Shown here: piece after piece, positions 6,431 through 13,017 of the stretch
Numbering within the stretch: the first letter of the stretch is position 1
Layout: every line of letters starts with the position of its first letter
Assembly (NCBI RefSeq): GCF_021107415.1
Contig: NZ_JAIOSW010000311.1
Location: 1-13,486 of the forward strand
DNA from: Desulfobacula sp.
Lineage (GTDB): Bacteria; Desulfobacterota; Desulfobacteria; Desulfobacterales; Desulfobacteraceae
Direction of reading: 5' to 3'
Length of the DNA: 13,486 bases
The notes under the pieces: generated by a model
The model's input: only the letters and a program-made list of their open reading frames with translations
Databases searched by the model: none
Told to the model about the DNA's origin: nothing
Translations under genes and position numbers: made by a program

Positions 6431-7352
6431 AAACATAACAGGAATCATGCTTTTTATTATTTTTATTGTTTCGCTTCAGTGTTCTGCAGAAATACTTATC
6501 GATAAAAAAGGCCGGAAGATTATTTTTGAAAAACCCTTTACCAGGATTATTTCTCTCTACGGAGCCCATACGGAAAACCTTTATCACTTAGGCCTCGAGG
6601 ATGTAATTGCGGGGGTTTCCATTAATGACACATTTCCTGCCCGGGTGGATAAAAAGCCAAAATTTTCATATCATGACGATTCTGAAAAATTTTTAGCCAT
6701 TATGCCCGATCTTGTTCTGATAAGACCAATGATTGACAATGGTTATCCTAAATTGATGAGCAGGCTTGAGAAATCCGGTATTGCAGTCGTTTCTCTTCAA
6801 CCTTCCGGTATAAATGAAATGTATGACTATTGGTTAAAATTAGGTCTGTTGACAGGAAAAATTCAGCAGGCAAAAAAAATGATCCGGGATTTTAAACGAA
6901 AAACAGACCTTATCAGAGCCAGGACTAACGGAATTCAAATCAAGAAAAAGGTCTACTTTCAGGCAATTCATACCAGGATGAAAACATTTACACAGGATGC
7001 AATGGCCATCTTCGCCCTTGAAACCGCAGGCGGTATCAATGTGGCCTCGGATGCAAAAGCATCAAGAAATACAAATATTGCCATCTATGGTAAGGAGCAA
7101 ATCCTTGCAAAAGCATCACAAATTGATGTATTCCTTGCTCAAAAGGGTGTAATGAATTCAATAAGTATTGAACAGATAAAAAAAGAACCGGGATTTAATA
7201 TTATTAAAGCTGTAAAAAAGAATCAAATATATTTAATTGATGAAAATATCGTATCTCGGCCAGTACCCAGACTTTATAAAGGAATTGTTTCAATTGGAAC
7301 ACTCCTTTATCCGGATATCTTTACTCAAGAGAAGCTTAACGAGGAACTATAA
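6393..7352 (+). CDS. Periplasmic substrate-binding protein of the ABC importer (BtuF/FecB-like)
   Basis: A 319-residue exported protein of the Peripla_BP_2 family, with the typical order FTRIISLYGAHTENLYHLGLEDVIAGV, an AIMPDLVLIRP strand and the SGIAVVSL strand that starts the linking region. The start is chosen at 6393 because it provides a basic region (KQSR..RQFK) before the hydrophobic core ending VSLQCSA|EIL. Upstream in-frame Met codons at 6354 and 6387 also exist. The ATG at 6447 has AGGA nearby but would leave a very short signal peptide without positive charge. The Cys near the cleavage site does not fit a lipobox. The gene overlaps the ATPase by 38 bases and its stop is fused to the next start (TAATG). 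It should capture the substrate in the periplasm, where the first cbiK acts; ligand identity is unknown. Confidence 0.87.
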   Translation: MFKQSRCIIRQFKNITGIMLFIIFIVSLQCSAEILIDKKGRKIIFEKPFTRIISLYGAHTENLYHLGLEDVIAGVSINDTFPARVDKKPKFSYHDDSEKFLAIMPDLVLIRPMIDNGYPKLMSRLEKSGIAVVSLQPSGINEMYDYWLKLGLLTGKIQQAKKMIRDFKRKTDLIRARTNGIQIKKKVYFQAIHTRMKTFTQDAMAIFALETAGGINVASDAKASRNTNIAIYGKEQILAKASQIDVFLAQKGVMNSISIEQIKKEPGFNIIKAVKKNQIYLIDENIVSRPVPRLYKGIVSIGTLLYPDIFTQEKLNEEL

Positions 7353-8056
7353 TGGAAAACATTGGAAAACTATTCGGTGTAGGTGTTGGCCCCGGAGACC
7401 CTGAACTGATCACGGTAAAAGCCGTCAGAGTTATCAAAGAGGCTGATATTATTTTTACTGCTGCATCAACAAAAAATACATATAGCCTGGCTGTTGAGAT
7501 TGCATCCCCCTACATATCACCTTCTGCCCGGGTTGAAAAACTGTCTTTTCCCATGACAAAGGATCTCAAAGAAGTTGAAACAGCCTGGATTCATAATACA
7601 AAACAAATAGCCAATCGTTTAAAACAGGGGAAAAATGCAGTCTTTTTAACGCTTGGTGATCCCACAACCTATTCCACCTTCGGTTATATTTTAAAAAAAA
7701 TGGCCTGCATTATGCCGGAAGCGGCTATTGAGACCATTCCCGGTATTACCTCTTTTCATGCGGCATCAGCACGGCTCAACAGGATACTTGTGGAAGGGGA
7801 AGAATCTTTACTTGTGACCTCTGGAGCCTTTGGCGGTGATCGGATTCGACATATTGACGGTGTTGAAAATGTTGCCATAGTCAAAGCGTATAAAAATATT
7901 AAAGACATCAATAAGGCGCTGACAGAAACAGGTCTCAGCAAAAAATGTGTGGCCGTATCAAAATGTGGCCGTGAAAATGAAGAGATTATAAACAATCTTG
8001 ATACACTTGAAAAAAGAGCCCCTGATTATTGGACACTGATACTGGCCTCTAAATGA
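7352..8056 (+). CDS. cbiL: Cobalt-factor II (precorrin-2) C20-methyltransferase
   Basis: A 234-residue SAM-dependent tetrapyrrole methylase that adds the C20 methyl to cobalt-sirohydrochlorin, the step directly after cobalt insertion. Family landmarks are GVGPGDPELIT (11-21), LTLGDPTTYSTFGY (99-112) and ETIPGITSFHAASARL (127-142). The LGDPTTYST form is characteristic of CbiL/CobI among these methylases. It has a GAGGA ribosome binding site and its ATG overlaps the preceding stop (TAATG); its own stop overlaps the next start (ATGA). Its position right after the chelatase and importer genes fits a direct hand-over of cobalt-sirohydrochlorin. Length is normal and nothing is missing. Confidence 0.95.
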   Translation: MENIGKLFGVGVGPGDPELITVKAVRVIKEADIIFTAASTKNTYSLAVEIASPYISPSARVEKLSFPMTKDLKEVETAWIHNTKQIANRLKQGKNAVFLTLGDPTTYSTFGYILKKMACIMPEAAIETIPGITSFHAASARLNRILVEGEESLLVTSGAFGGDRIRHIDGVENVAIVKAYKNIKDINKALTETGLSKKCVAVSKCGRENEEIINNLDTLEKRAPDYWTLILASK

Positions 8057-9135
8057 ACCAAATGAAGCGCAATGAAATAAAATATAAAAATCTTGCGTTT
8101 TCAATACTTTTCACGCTGACCTGTTTGCTTTTCAGCCTGAATTATTTTGAAAACATTAGCCTTGCTATCTGCATACAAAAGCTTGGAATACCATTATTAA
8201 GGCTGTTATTATTCATTTCCATCGGTCTTTTAGCTGGACAAGTGATTGAAAGTTTTGGTTGGACCCGGCAGGTTGCCATCCTTGCCAGACCGATCTTTGG
8301 GTTCTCAAATCTTGGAAACCGGTGCGGTGCTGCTTTTACAACAGCTTTTATCTCCGGATCGGCAGCTAATGCCATGCTTCTGGATTTTTATGAAGATAAT
8401 AAAATCAATAAAATGCAGTTATTCCTGTCAAATTATATCAACCACTTTCCGGCCTTTTTCCTGCATCTGCCGACAACTGTTTTTATTGTTTTGCCCCTGA
8501 CCGGCACTGCCGGAGCCCTCTACTTTATCATCACTTTTCTGGCTACACTATTGCGGACCATTTGCTTTCTTTTATTTGGCCGAATATACCTGAAAAAACA
8601 TCATAATATTGACAAAGAACGCAGCTATACTGAGTCACCCTCCCCAAAAAATAAACGTGAAAAGGAAAATAAAAAAGATCTGACCGTCATAATAAAAAAG
8701 ATTAAATCAAAACTGCCCGCACGCATTACTAATATTATTATCTGGGTTTTACCGATTTATACTATTGTTTTTATACTTAATTTGAATGGGGTTTTTGATT
8801 ACTTGAACAAAACCTTGTCCAATTATGTCACAGTCACGATCATGCCGGTTGAATCCTTATCAGTTGTCATTTTAAGCTTTGCTGCTGAGTTTACATCAGG
8901 GTTTGCAGCCGCAGGAGCATTAATGGATGCGGGCGTTATAACTGTTAAACAAACGGTCATTGCTCTTTTGCTTGGAAATGTCCTTGCATTTCCCATCAGA
9001 GCTCTGCGCCACCAACTCCCAAGATATATGGGAATTTTCTCTCCCAAAATGGGCCTGCAACTGCTATTATCGGGTCAGTTATTCAGAGTATTGAGTATCA
9101 TATTAATGGGGACCCTTTATTATATAGTGGCATGA
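8053..9135 (+). CDS. Gate (nucleoside-recognition) domain multi-spanning membrane protein, role unknown
   Basis: A 360-residue integral membrane protein. Hydrophobic segments are visible at about 14-32, 45-64, 91-110, 131-177, 225-245, 268-290, 301-316 and 335-359, with a strongly basic cytoplasmic-looking loop at 178-222. Two internally similar blocks occur: AFTTAFISGSAANAMLLDF to HFPAFFLHLP (94-140) and EFTSGFAAAGALMDA to AFPIRALRHQLP (279-323), both with F..P followed by H and LP. This duplicated layout fits Gate-domain (PF07670-like) proteins, some of which are or resemble transporters. It is linked by ATGA overlap to cbiL and by a one-base gap to cbiET, so it is certainly expressed with the cbi genes. 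I do not know its function; transport of cobalt, a tetrapyrrole intermediate or another small solute is a guess from context. Confidence 0.75.
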   Translation: MNQMKRNEIKYKNLAFSILFTLTCLLFSLNYFENISLAICIQKLGIPLLRLLLFISIGLLAGQVIESFGWTRQVAILARPIFGFSNLGNRCGAAFTTAFISGSAANAMLLDFYEDNKINKMQLFLSNYINHFPAFFLHLPTTVFIVLPLTGTAGALYFIITFLATLLRTICFLLFGRIYLKKHHNIDKERSYTESPSPKNKREKENKKDLTVIIKKIKSKLPARITNIIIWVLPIYTIVFILNLNGVFDYLNKTLSNYVTVTIMPVESLSVVILSFAAEFTSGFAAAGALMDAGVITVKQTVIALLLGNVLAFPIRALRHQLPRYMGIFSPKMGLQLLLSGQLFRVLSIILMGTLYYIVA

Positions 9136-9136
9136 T

Positions 9137-10366
9137 ATGAATCAAATAGACATTATCGGTATCGGCCTGGGCAAAGAAGATCTTACTTCAAGACACTTGG
9201 CGTTAATAAAAAAATGCGATGTGATGGTTGGCGGCAAACGGCATCTATCGATGTTTGACTATCCCGATATTCAAAAGATTCCCATCAAGAGTAACATAAA
9301 TAGTATTATCGAAGCTATTAAAGAAAAAATGAGCCGTCACAAAATTGTTGTCTTAGCTTCAGGTGATCCATTGTTTTATGGTATTGGCTCCACACTAACT
9401 CAGCATTTTGATAAAAAGTATTTAAATATCTATTCAAATATCTCGTGTATCTCTGCTGCTTTTGCAGCAATAAAAGAGCCCTGGCACGATGCTAAAATAG
9501 TCAGCCTTCACGGGAAACAAAAAGAATCCTTCACATTTTCAAGGCTTGCGGAGGAGAATAAAATAGCATTTTTGACAAACCCGGAAAGGGGTCCGAAATA
9601 TATTGCAGCAGGCCTGGTAAAAGAAAGCCTGTATGATTTCAAATTTTGTGTTTTAGAAAAGCTTGGGGACAGGGATAGAGAAAAGATAAGGTGGTTTGAA
9701 AAACTTGATCTGGTAAAAGAACAAACCTTTTCCCAACCCAATATTGTCATCTTACTAAAACACCTGAAAGAAAAAAGTTATTTTTCACATGAAACACATA
9801 TCGGCATGGAGGATTCCCTATTTAAGCATTCAAAAGGACTGATAACCAAATCTGAAATTCGAAGCATTACCCTGTCTAAATTAAAGCTTATCAAAAAAGA
9901 TCATGTCTTCTGGGACATCGGATCAGGCTCGGGTTCCGTCGGTATCGAGGCTTCATTTCAAATTCCCAGGGGCCATGTGTCTGCCATAGAGAAGCATCCT
10001 CAAAGAATTGCTGATATTATTCACAATATTAAAAACTTTAACTGCTCCAATGTAAAAGTAATGAATGCCGCCTTTCCAGAAGGGATAGAAGAGTTAAAGA
10101 CACCGGATCGAATTTTTATCGGCGGGGGCGGGAAAAACCTTGAACAAATCATAAAAGCAGCCTGTGACAAACTTACTCCCTCTGGAATTATTGTGATAAA
10201 TACCGTCTTGTTGCAAAATCTTGAAACTGCTTTAAAACTCTTAAAAAAAAATAAATTTGATCCTCGCTTTGTACAAATTCAGGTATGCCGATCAAAAGGC
10301 ATGCCATTTGGAGACCGGCTTGAAGCATTAAACCCGGTTTGGATTATTTCAGGATCAAAACCTTAA
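9137..10366 (+). CDS. cbiET: Fused cobalt-precorrin-7 C5-methyltransferase / C15-methyltransferase (decarboxylating), CbiET
   Basis: A 409-residue two-domain enzyme that methylates C5 and C15 of the corrin ring and removes the C12 acetate carboxyl. The N-terminal CbiE part (about 1-205) shows GIGLGKEDLTSRH (8-20), VMVGGKRHL (29-37) and LASGDPLFYGIG (73-84). The C-terminal CbiT part (about 225-409) starts with GLITKSEIRSITLSKL, followed by the SAM-binding DIGSGSGSVGIEA (260-272), AIEKHP (283-288) and IFIGGGGKNLEQI (326-338). The same fusion occurs as CobL in aerobic bacteria and as CbiET elsewhere. The start is one base after the preceding stop with no clear ribosome binding site, suggesting coupled translation. 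Both domains look complete. Confidence 0.95.
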   Translation: MNQIDIIGIGLGKEDLTSRHLALIKKCDVMVGGKRHLSMFDYPDIQKIPIKSNINSIIEAIKEKMSRHKIVVLASGDPLFYGIGSTLTQHFDKKYLNIYSNISCISAAFAAIKEPWHDAKIVSLHGKQKESFTFSRLAEENKIAFLTNPERGPKYIAAGLVKESLYDFKFCVLEKLGDRDREKIRWFEKLDLVKEQTFSQPNIVILLKHLKEKSYFSHETHIGMEDSLFKHSKGLITKSEIRSITLSKLKLIKKDHVFWDIGSGSGSVGIEASFQIPRGHVSAIEKHPQRIADIIHNIKNFNCSNVKVMNAAFPEGIEELKTPDRIFIGGGGKNLEQIIKAACDKLTPSGIIVINTVLLQNLETALKLLKKNKFDPRFVQIQVCRSKGMPFGDRLEALNPVWIISGSKP

Positions 10367-10376
10367 GGCAATGAAT

Positions 10377-11162
10377 ATGAAAAAAAATAAAAATAAAGTT
10401 GTTTTTGCCGGCGCAGGACCGGGTGATCCTGACCTCATCACTATTAAGTCCAGGAATGCGCTGAAAACAGCTGATCTGATCATTTATGCCGGATCTTTAG
10501 TACCTGAAGCGGTGCTGAGCTGGAAGGGCAGGGATACTGAAACAAAATCAAGCGCTGACATGGATCTTGATCAAATTATTGATACCATAAAAACCTATCA
10601 TGACAAGGGGAAAAAAATCGTCCGCCTCCATACAGGAGATCCTTCTTTATATGGTGCTATTTTTGAACAAATGAGAGAGCTTGAAAAACTCAATATCCCC
10701 TATGAGGTTATTCCGGGTGTTACAGCAGCATTTGCCGCATCTGCAAAAATGAACATGGAATATACGCTACCCGAGGTAACCCAAACCTTAATCCTCACAA
10801 GGATATCAGGAAGAACACCGGTACCTGAATCGGAAAACCTTGAAAAACTGGCTTCCCACAAGGCTTCCATGGCGATATATCTTAGCATCGGTCATGTTCA
10901 AAAAGTTCAAAAAATTCTGGAAAAACATTACGGCAAAGAATCACTTTGTGCCATCGCTTATAAGGTGAGTCATCCTGAAGAAAAAATAATTTATACTAAA
11001 CTAAACCGGCTTGTAAAAACATGTGAAGACAATGAGATCACAAAGCATGCCCTGATCATTGCCGGCAAAGCTGTAGAAGCAGGTTTCAAGAAAAATGACA
11101 TCTTAAAATCAAAATTATATGATTCGACATTCTCCCATGGATATAGAGACGCAGAAAAATAA
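10377..11162 (+). CDS. cbiF: Cobalt-precorrin-4 C11-methyltransferase
   Basis: A 261-residue SAM-dependent methylase adding the C11 methyl group, the step before ring-lactone opening by CbiG. Landmarks are VVFAGAGPGDPDLITIKSR (8-26), IYAGSLVPEAVL (36-47), VRLHTGDPSLYGAIFEQM (82-99) and EVIPGVTAAFAASAKMN near 118-134. The TGDPSLYGA and YAGSLV patterns are typical of CbiF/CobM. The start at 10377 is preferred because AAGG lies 8 bases before it; the ATG at 10371, in the same frame and two codons earlier, has that element too close. It follows cbiET after a few bases and overlaps cbiG. No irregularity is seen. Confidence 0.95.
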   Translation: MKKNKNKVVFAGAGPGDPDLITIKSRNALKTADLIIYAGSLVPEAVLSWKGRDTETKSSADMDLDQIIDTIKTYHDKGKKIVRLHTGDPSLYGAIFEQMRELEKLNIPYEVIPGVTAAFAASAKMNMEYTLPEVTQTLILTRISGRTPVPESENLEKLASHKASMAIYLSIGHVQKVQKILEKHYGKESLCAIAYKVSHPEEKIIYTKLNRLVKTCEDNEITKHALIIAGKAVEAGFKKNDILKSKLYDSTFSHGYRDAEK

Positions 11163-12204
11163 AACTAATTTTAAATCTATTGCCATCTGGGCTATCACAC
11201 CCAATGGAAAGGTTTTGGGACAAAAAATTCAAGCGGTGCTTAGAGACTCTGTCCTTTTTGTCTCCGCTAAAATTTTCAAAGGTGATGGCCTTGATAAAAA
11301 TACCATCACCTTTGAAAAACTATCCAAAGAGATCCTTCAACAATTTAATAAATTTTCAGGTCATATTTTTATTTTTTCAACGGGCATTGCCGTTCGAATC
11401 ATTGCCCCTTTATTGAAATCAAAAACCATCGACCCTGCAGTCGTTATTGCAGATGATAATGGAAACCATGCCATCAGCCTTATATCAGGACATCTGGGGG
11501 GAGCTAATGCGCTGACAAAAAAAATTGCTCCCATCATTAACGCCTTACCCGTTATTACTACAGCAACAGACACTAACCAGCTTCCATCCATTGATCTGAT
11601 TGCAAAGGACAGAGGCCTTTATATTGAAACCCCGCAGAACATTAAAGTAATTAACATGGCATTTCTCATGGGAAAGCCCATAAGTTTATATGATCCTTTG
11701 GGATTCATTAATAATAATCTGCCAAATACATTTAGAACGGATACAATCAATACAGATCCATCGAAAAAAAAAATTTTCTGCTCTTACGAAAGCAAAAATG
11801 TTTCACGTGAAACTTTAATTTTAAGACCACCCGTTATAAGCATAGGTATTGGATGTAACAGAGGAACAAAGTGTGAAGAAATTAAACTGTTTTTATTACT
11901 GGTTTTGAAAAACGAAGGTCTGTCCGTTAACAGTATTGATCGGTTTGCAACAACAGACATTAAAAAGGATGAGCCCGGTTTATTAGCTCTCTCAAAAGAA
12001 ATGAGGATTCAAATAGATTTTTATGACAAAAAAGATTTGAATTCTGTTAAAACAATTGAGACTCCGTCAAAGATGGTTGAGAAACATTTAGGAGTTAAGA
12101 GTGTCTGCGAGGCTGCAGCCATTCTGTCAGCCAACAACGGGAAACTGATTGTTCCAAAAAAGAAAAACAAGGATGTCACTATCGCAGTGGCAATAAAAAA
12201 ATGA
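11137..12204 (+). CDS. cbiG: Cobalt-precorrin-5A hydrolase
   Basis: A 355-residue enzyme that opens the delta-lactone of cobalt-precorrin-5A and releases the C20 carbon as acetaldehyde. The N-terminal domain carries HIFIFSTGIAVRIIAPLL (76-93) and AISLISGHLGGANALT (112-127), with TTATDTNQLPSIDLIAKDRG (141-160) leading into the central part. A variable linker (about 185-230) precedes the C-terminal CbiG/CobE-like domain, with SIGIGCNRGT (234-243) and GVKSVCEAAAIL (319-330). It overlaps cbiF by 26 bases; Met at 11137 was chosen over 11119, and neither has a ribosome binding site. Two unusual DNA elements sit inside the gene: a perfect 16-bp inverted repeat in the N-terminal region and a parS-like palindrome in the linker. 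Its stop overlaps the cbiH start (ATGA). Confidence 0.93.
   Translation: MDIETQKNKTNFKSIAIWAITPNGKVLGQKIQAVLRDSVLFVSAKIFKGDGLDKNTITFEKLSKEILQQFNKFSGHIFIFSTGIAVRIIAPLLKSKTIDPAVVIADDNGNHAISLISGHLGGANALTKKIAPIINALPVITTATDTNQLPSIDLIAKDRGLYIETPQNIKVINMAFLMGKPISLYDPLGFINNNLPNTFRTDTINTDPSKKKIFCSYESKNVSRETLILRPPVISIGIGCNRGTKCEEIKLFLLLVLKNEGLSVNSIDRFATTDIKKDEPGLLALSKEMRIQIDFYDKKDLNSVKTIETPSKMVEKHLGVKSVCEAAAILSANNGKLIVPKKKNKDVTIAVAIKK
11273..11318. repeat. Perfect 16-bp inverted repeat inside cbiG
   Basis: TTTTCAAAGGTGATGG (11273-11288) and CCATCACCTTTGAAAA (11303-11318) are exact reverse complements separated by 14 bases. It codes for residues of the CbiG N-terminal domain. Neither strand has a proper T-run after it, so it is not an ordinary intrinsic terminator. 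A stable mRNA hairpin affecting decay, ribosome movement or the level of downstream genes is possible. Confidence 0.8.
11799..11814. other. parS-like chromosome partitioning site (ParB binding)
   Basis: TGTTTCACGTGAAACT matches the bacterial parS consensus TGTTTCACGTGAAACA at 15 of 16 positions, and its inner 14 bases are a perfect palindrome. It codes for NVSRET in the poorly conserved linker of CbiG, a region that could tolerate such a motif. Chromosomal parS sites are commonly inside genes near the replication origin. Binding is inferred from the motif alone; no parA or parB gene is in this window. Confidence 0.7.
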
Positions 12205-12989
12205 CACTATATGTTATTGGTACAGGCCCCGGAGATATTGCCTATATGTCCGGAAGGGCAGTCGAAATCATAAAACAGTTAGACTGTGTAGCAGGATACA
12301 CGACCTATCTTGATTTGATTGCAGATCTCGTCAAAGACAAACAAATTATTTCAACCGGCATGATGAAAGAGGTAGAAAGAGTTGAAAAAGCCATCGAACA
12401 TACCTTGACCGGAAAATCATGCGCTCTTATTTCAGGCGGTGATCCAGGAATTTATGCCATGGCAGGCCTTGTATTTGAAATTTGTAAACAGCGAGATATA
12501 AAACTTGTAAGAGCCCGAAAGAGAAAAGATCTCCCTGATTACGACACCAGCCTGATTCTTGAAATTATTCCGGGGATTCCGGCTCTGGCAGCCGGTGCGG
12601 CATTGGCCGGGGCGCCTTTGACCCATGATTTTGCTGCAATTTCTCTAAGTGATCTTTTAACCCCTTGGAAAAAAATTGAAAAACGGCTGAGCTGTGCAGC
12701 CATGGCAGATTTTGTCATAGTGTTGTATAATCCGAAAAGCAAAAAAAGGGATTGGCAGTTAAAAAGGGCTGCCGAACTTATATTGGAACACAGGGATGCG
12801 GCGACTCCTGTTGGAATTGTCACCGGTGCCATGAGGGAAAATCAACGCGTCTCATTTACAACCCTGGGTCAAATGGATACGGCACAGGTCGGAATGCAGA
12901 CGGTCGTGTTTATCGGTTCCAGTGCTTCGCTAAGATATCTTGATTTTCTGTTTACGCCAAGAGGATATTCAAAAAAATATGACATTTGA
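12201..12989 (+). CDS. cbiH: Cobalt-factor III (precorrin-3B) C17-methyltransferase
   Basis: A 262-residue methylase that adds the C17 methyl and brings about ring contraction with lactone formation in the anaerobic pathway. Landmarks are LYVIGTGPGDIAYMSGRA (3-20), VAGYTTYLDLI (30-40), ALISGGDPGIYAMAGLV (75-91), and GAPLTHDFAAISLSDLLTPW (137-156), the last diagnostic for CbiH/CobJ. Before EIIPGIPAL there is a charged stretch (about 103-118, RARKRKDLPDYDTS) that I read as a small insertion, making the protein slightly longer than the usual roughly 240 residues. The start overlaps the cbiG stop (ATGA). No further irregularity is seen. Confidence 0.95.
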   Translation: MTLYVIGTGPGDIAYMSGRAVEIIKQLDCVAGYTTYLDLIADLVKDKQIISTGMMKEVERVEKAIEHTLTGKSCALISGGDPGIYAMAGLVFEICKQRDIKLVRARKRKDLPDYDTSLILEIIPGIPALAAGAALAGAPLTHDFAAISLSDLLTPWKKIEKRLSCAAMADFVIVLYNPKSKKRDWQLKRAAELILEHRDAATPVGIVTGAMRENQRVSFTTLGQMDTAQVGMQTVVFIGSSASLRYLDFLFTPRGYSKKYDI

Positions 12990-13017
12990 AACTATCAAAC
13001 ACCCATCAGGAGACACT

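Noticed and set aside
9781..9796. A second parS-like sequence, TTTTTCACATGAAACA, in cbiET
   Set aside because: It has two mismatches to the consensus, one of which breaks the central CACGTG and therefore the palindrome; AT-rich coding DNA can give such a match by chance.
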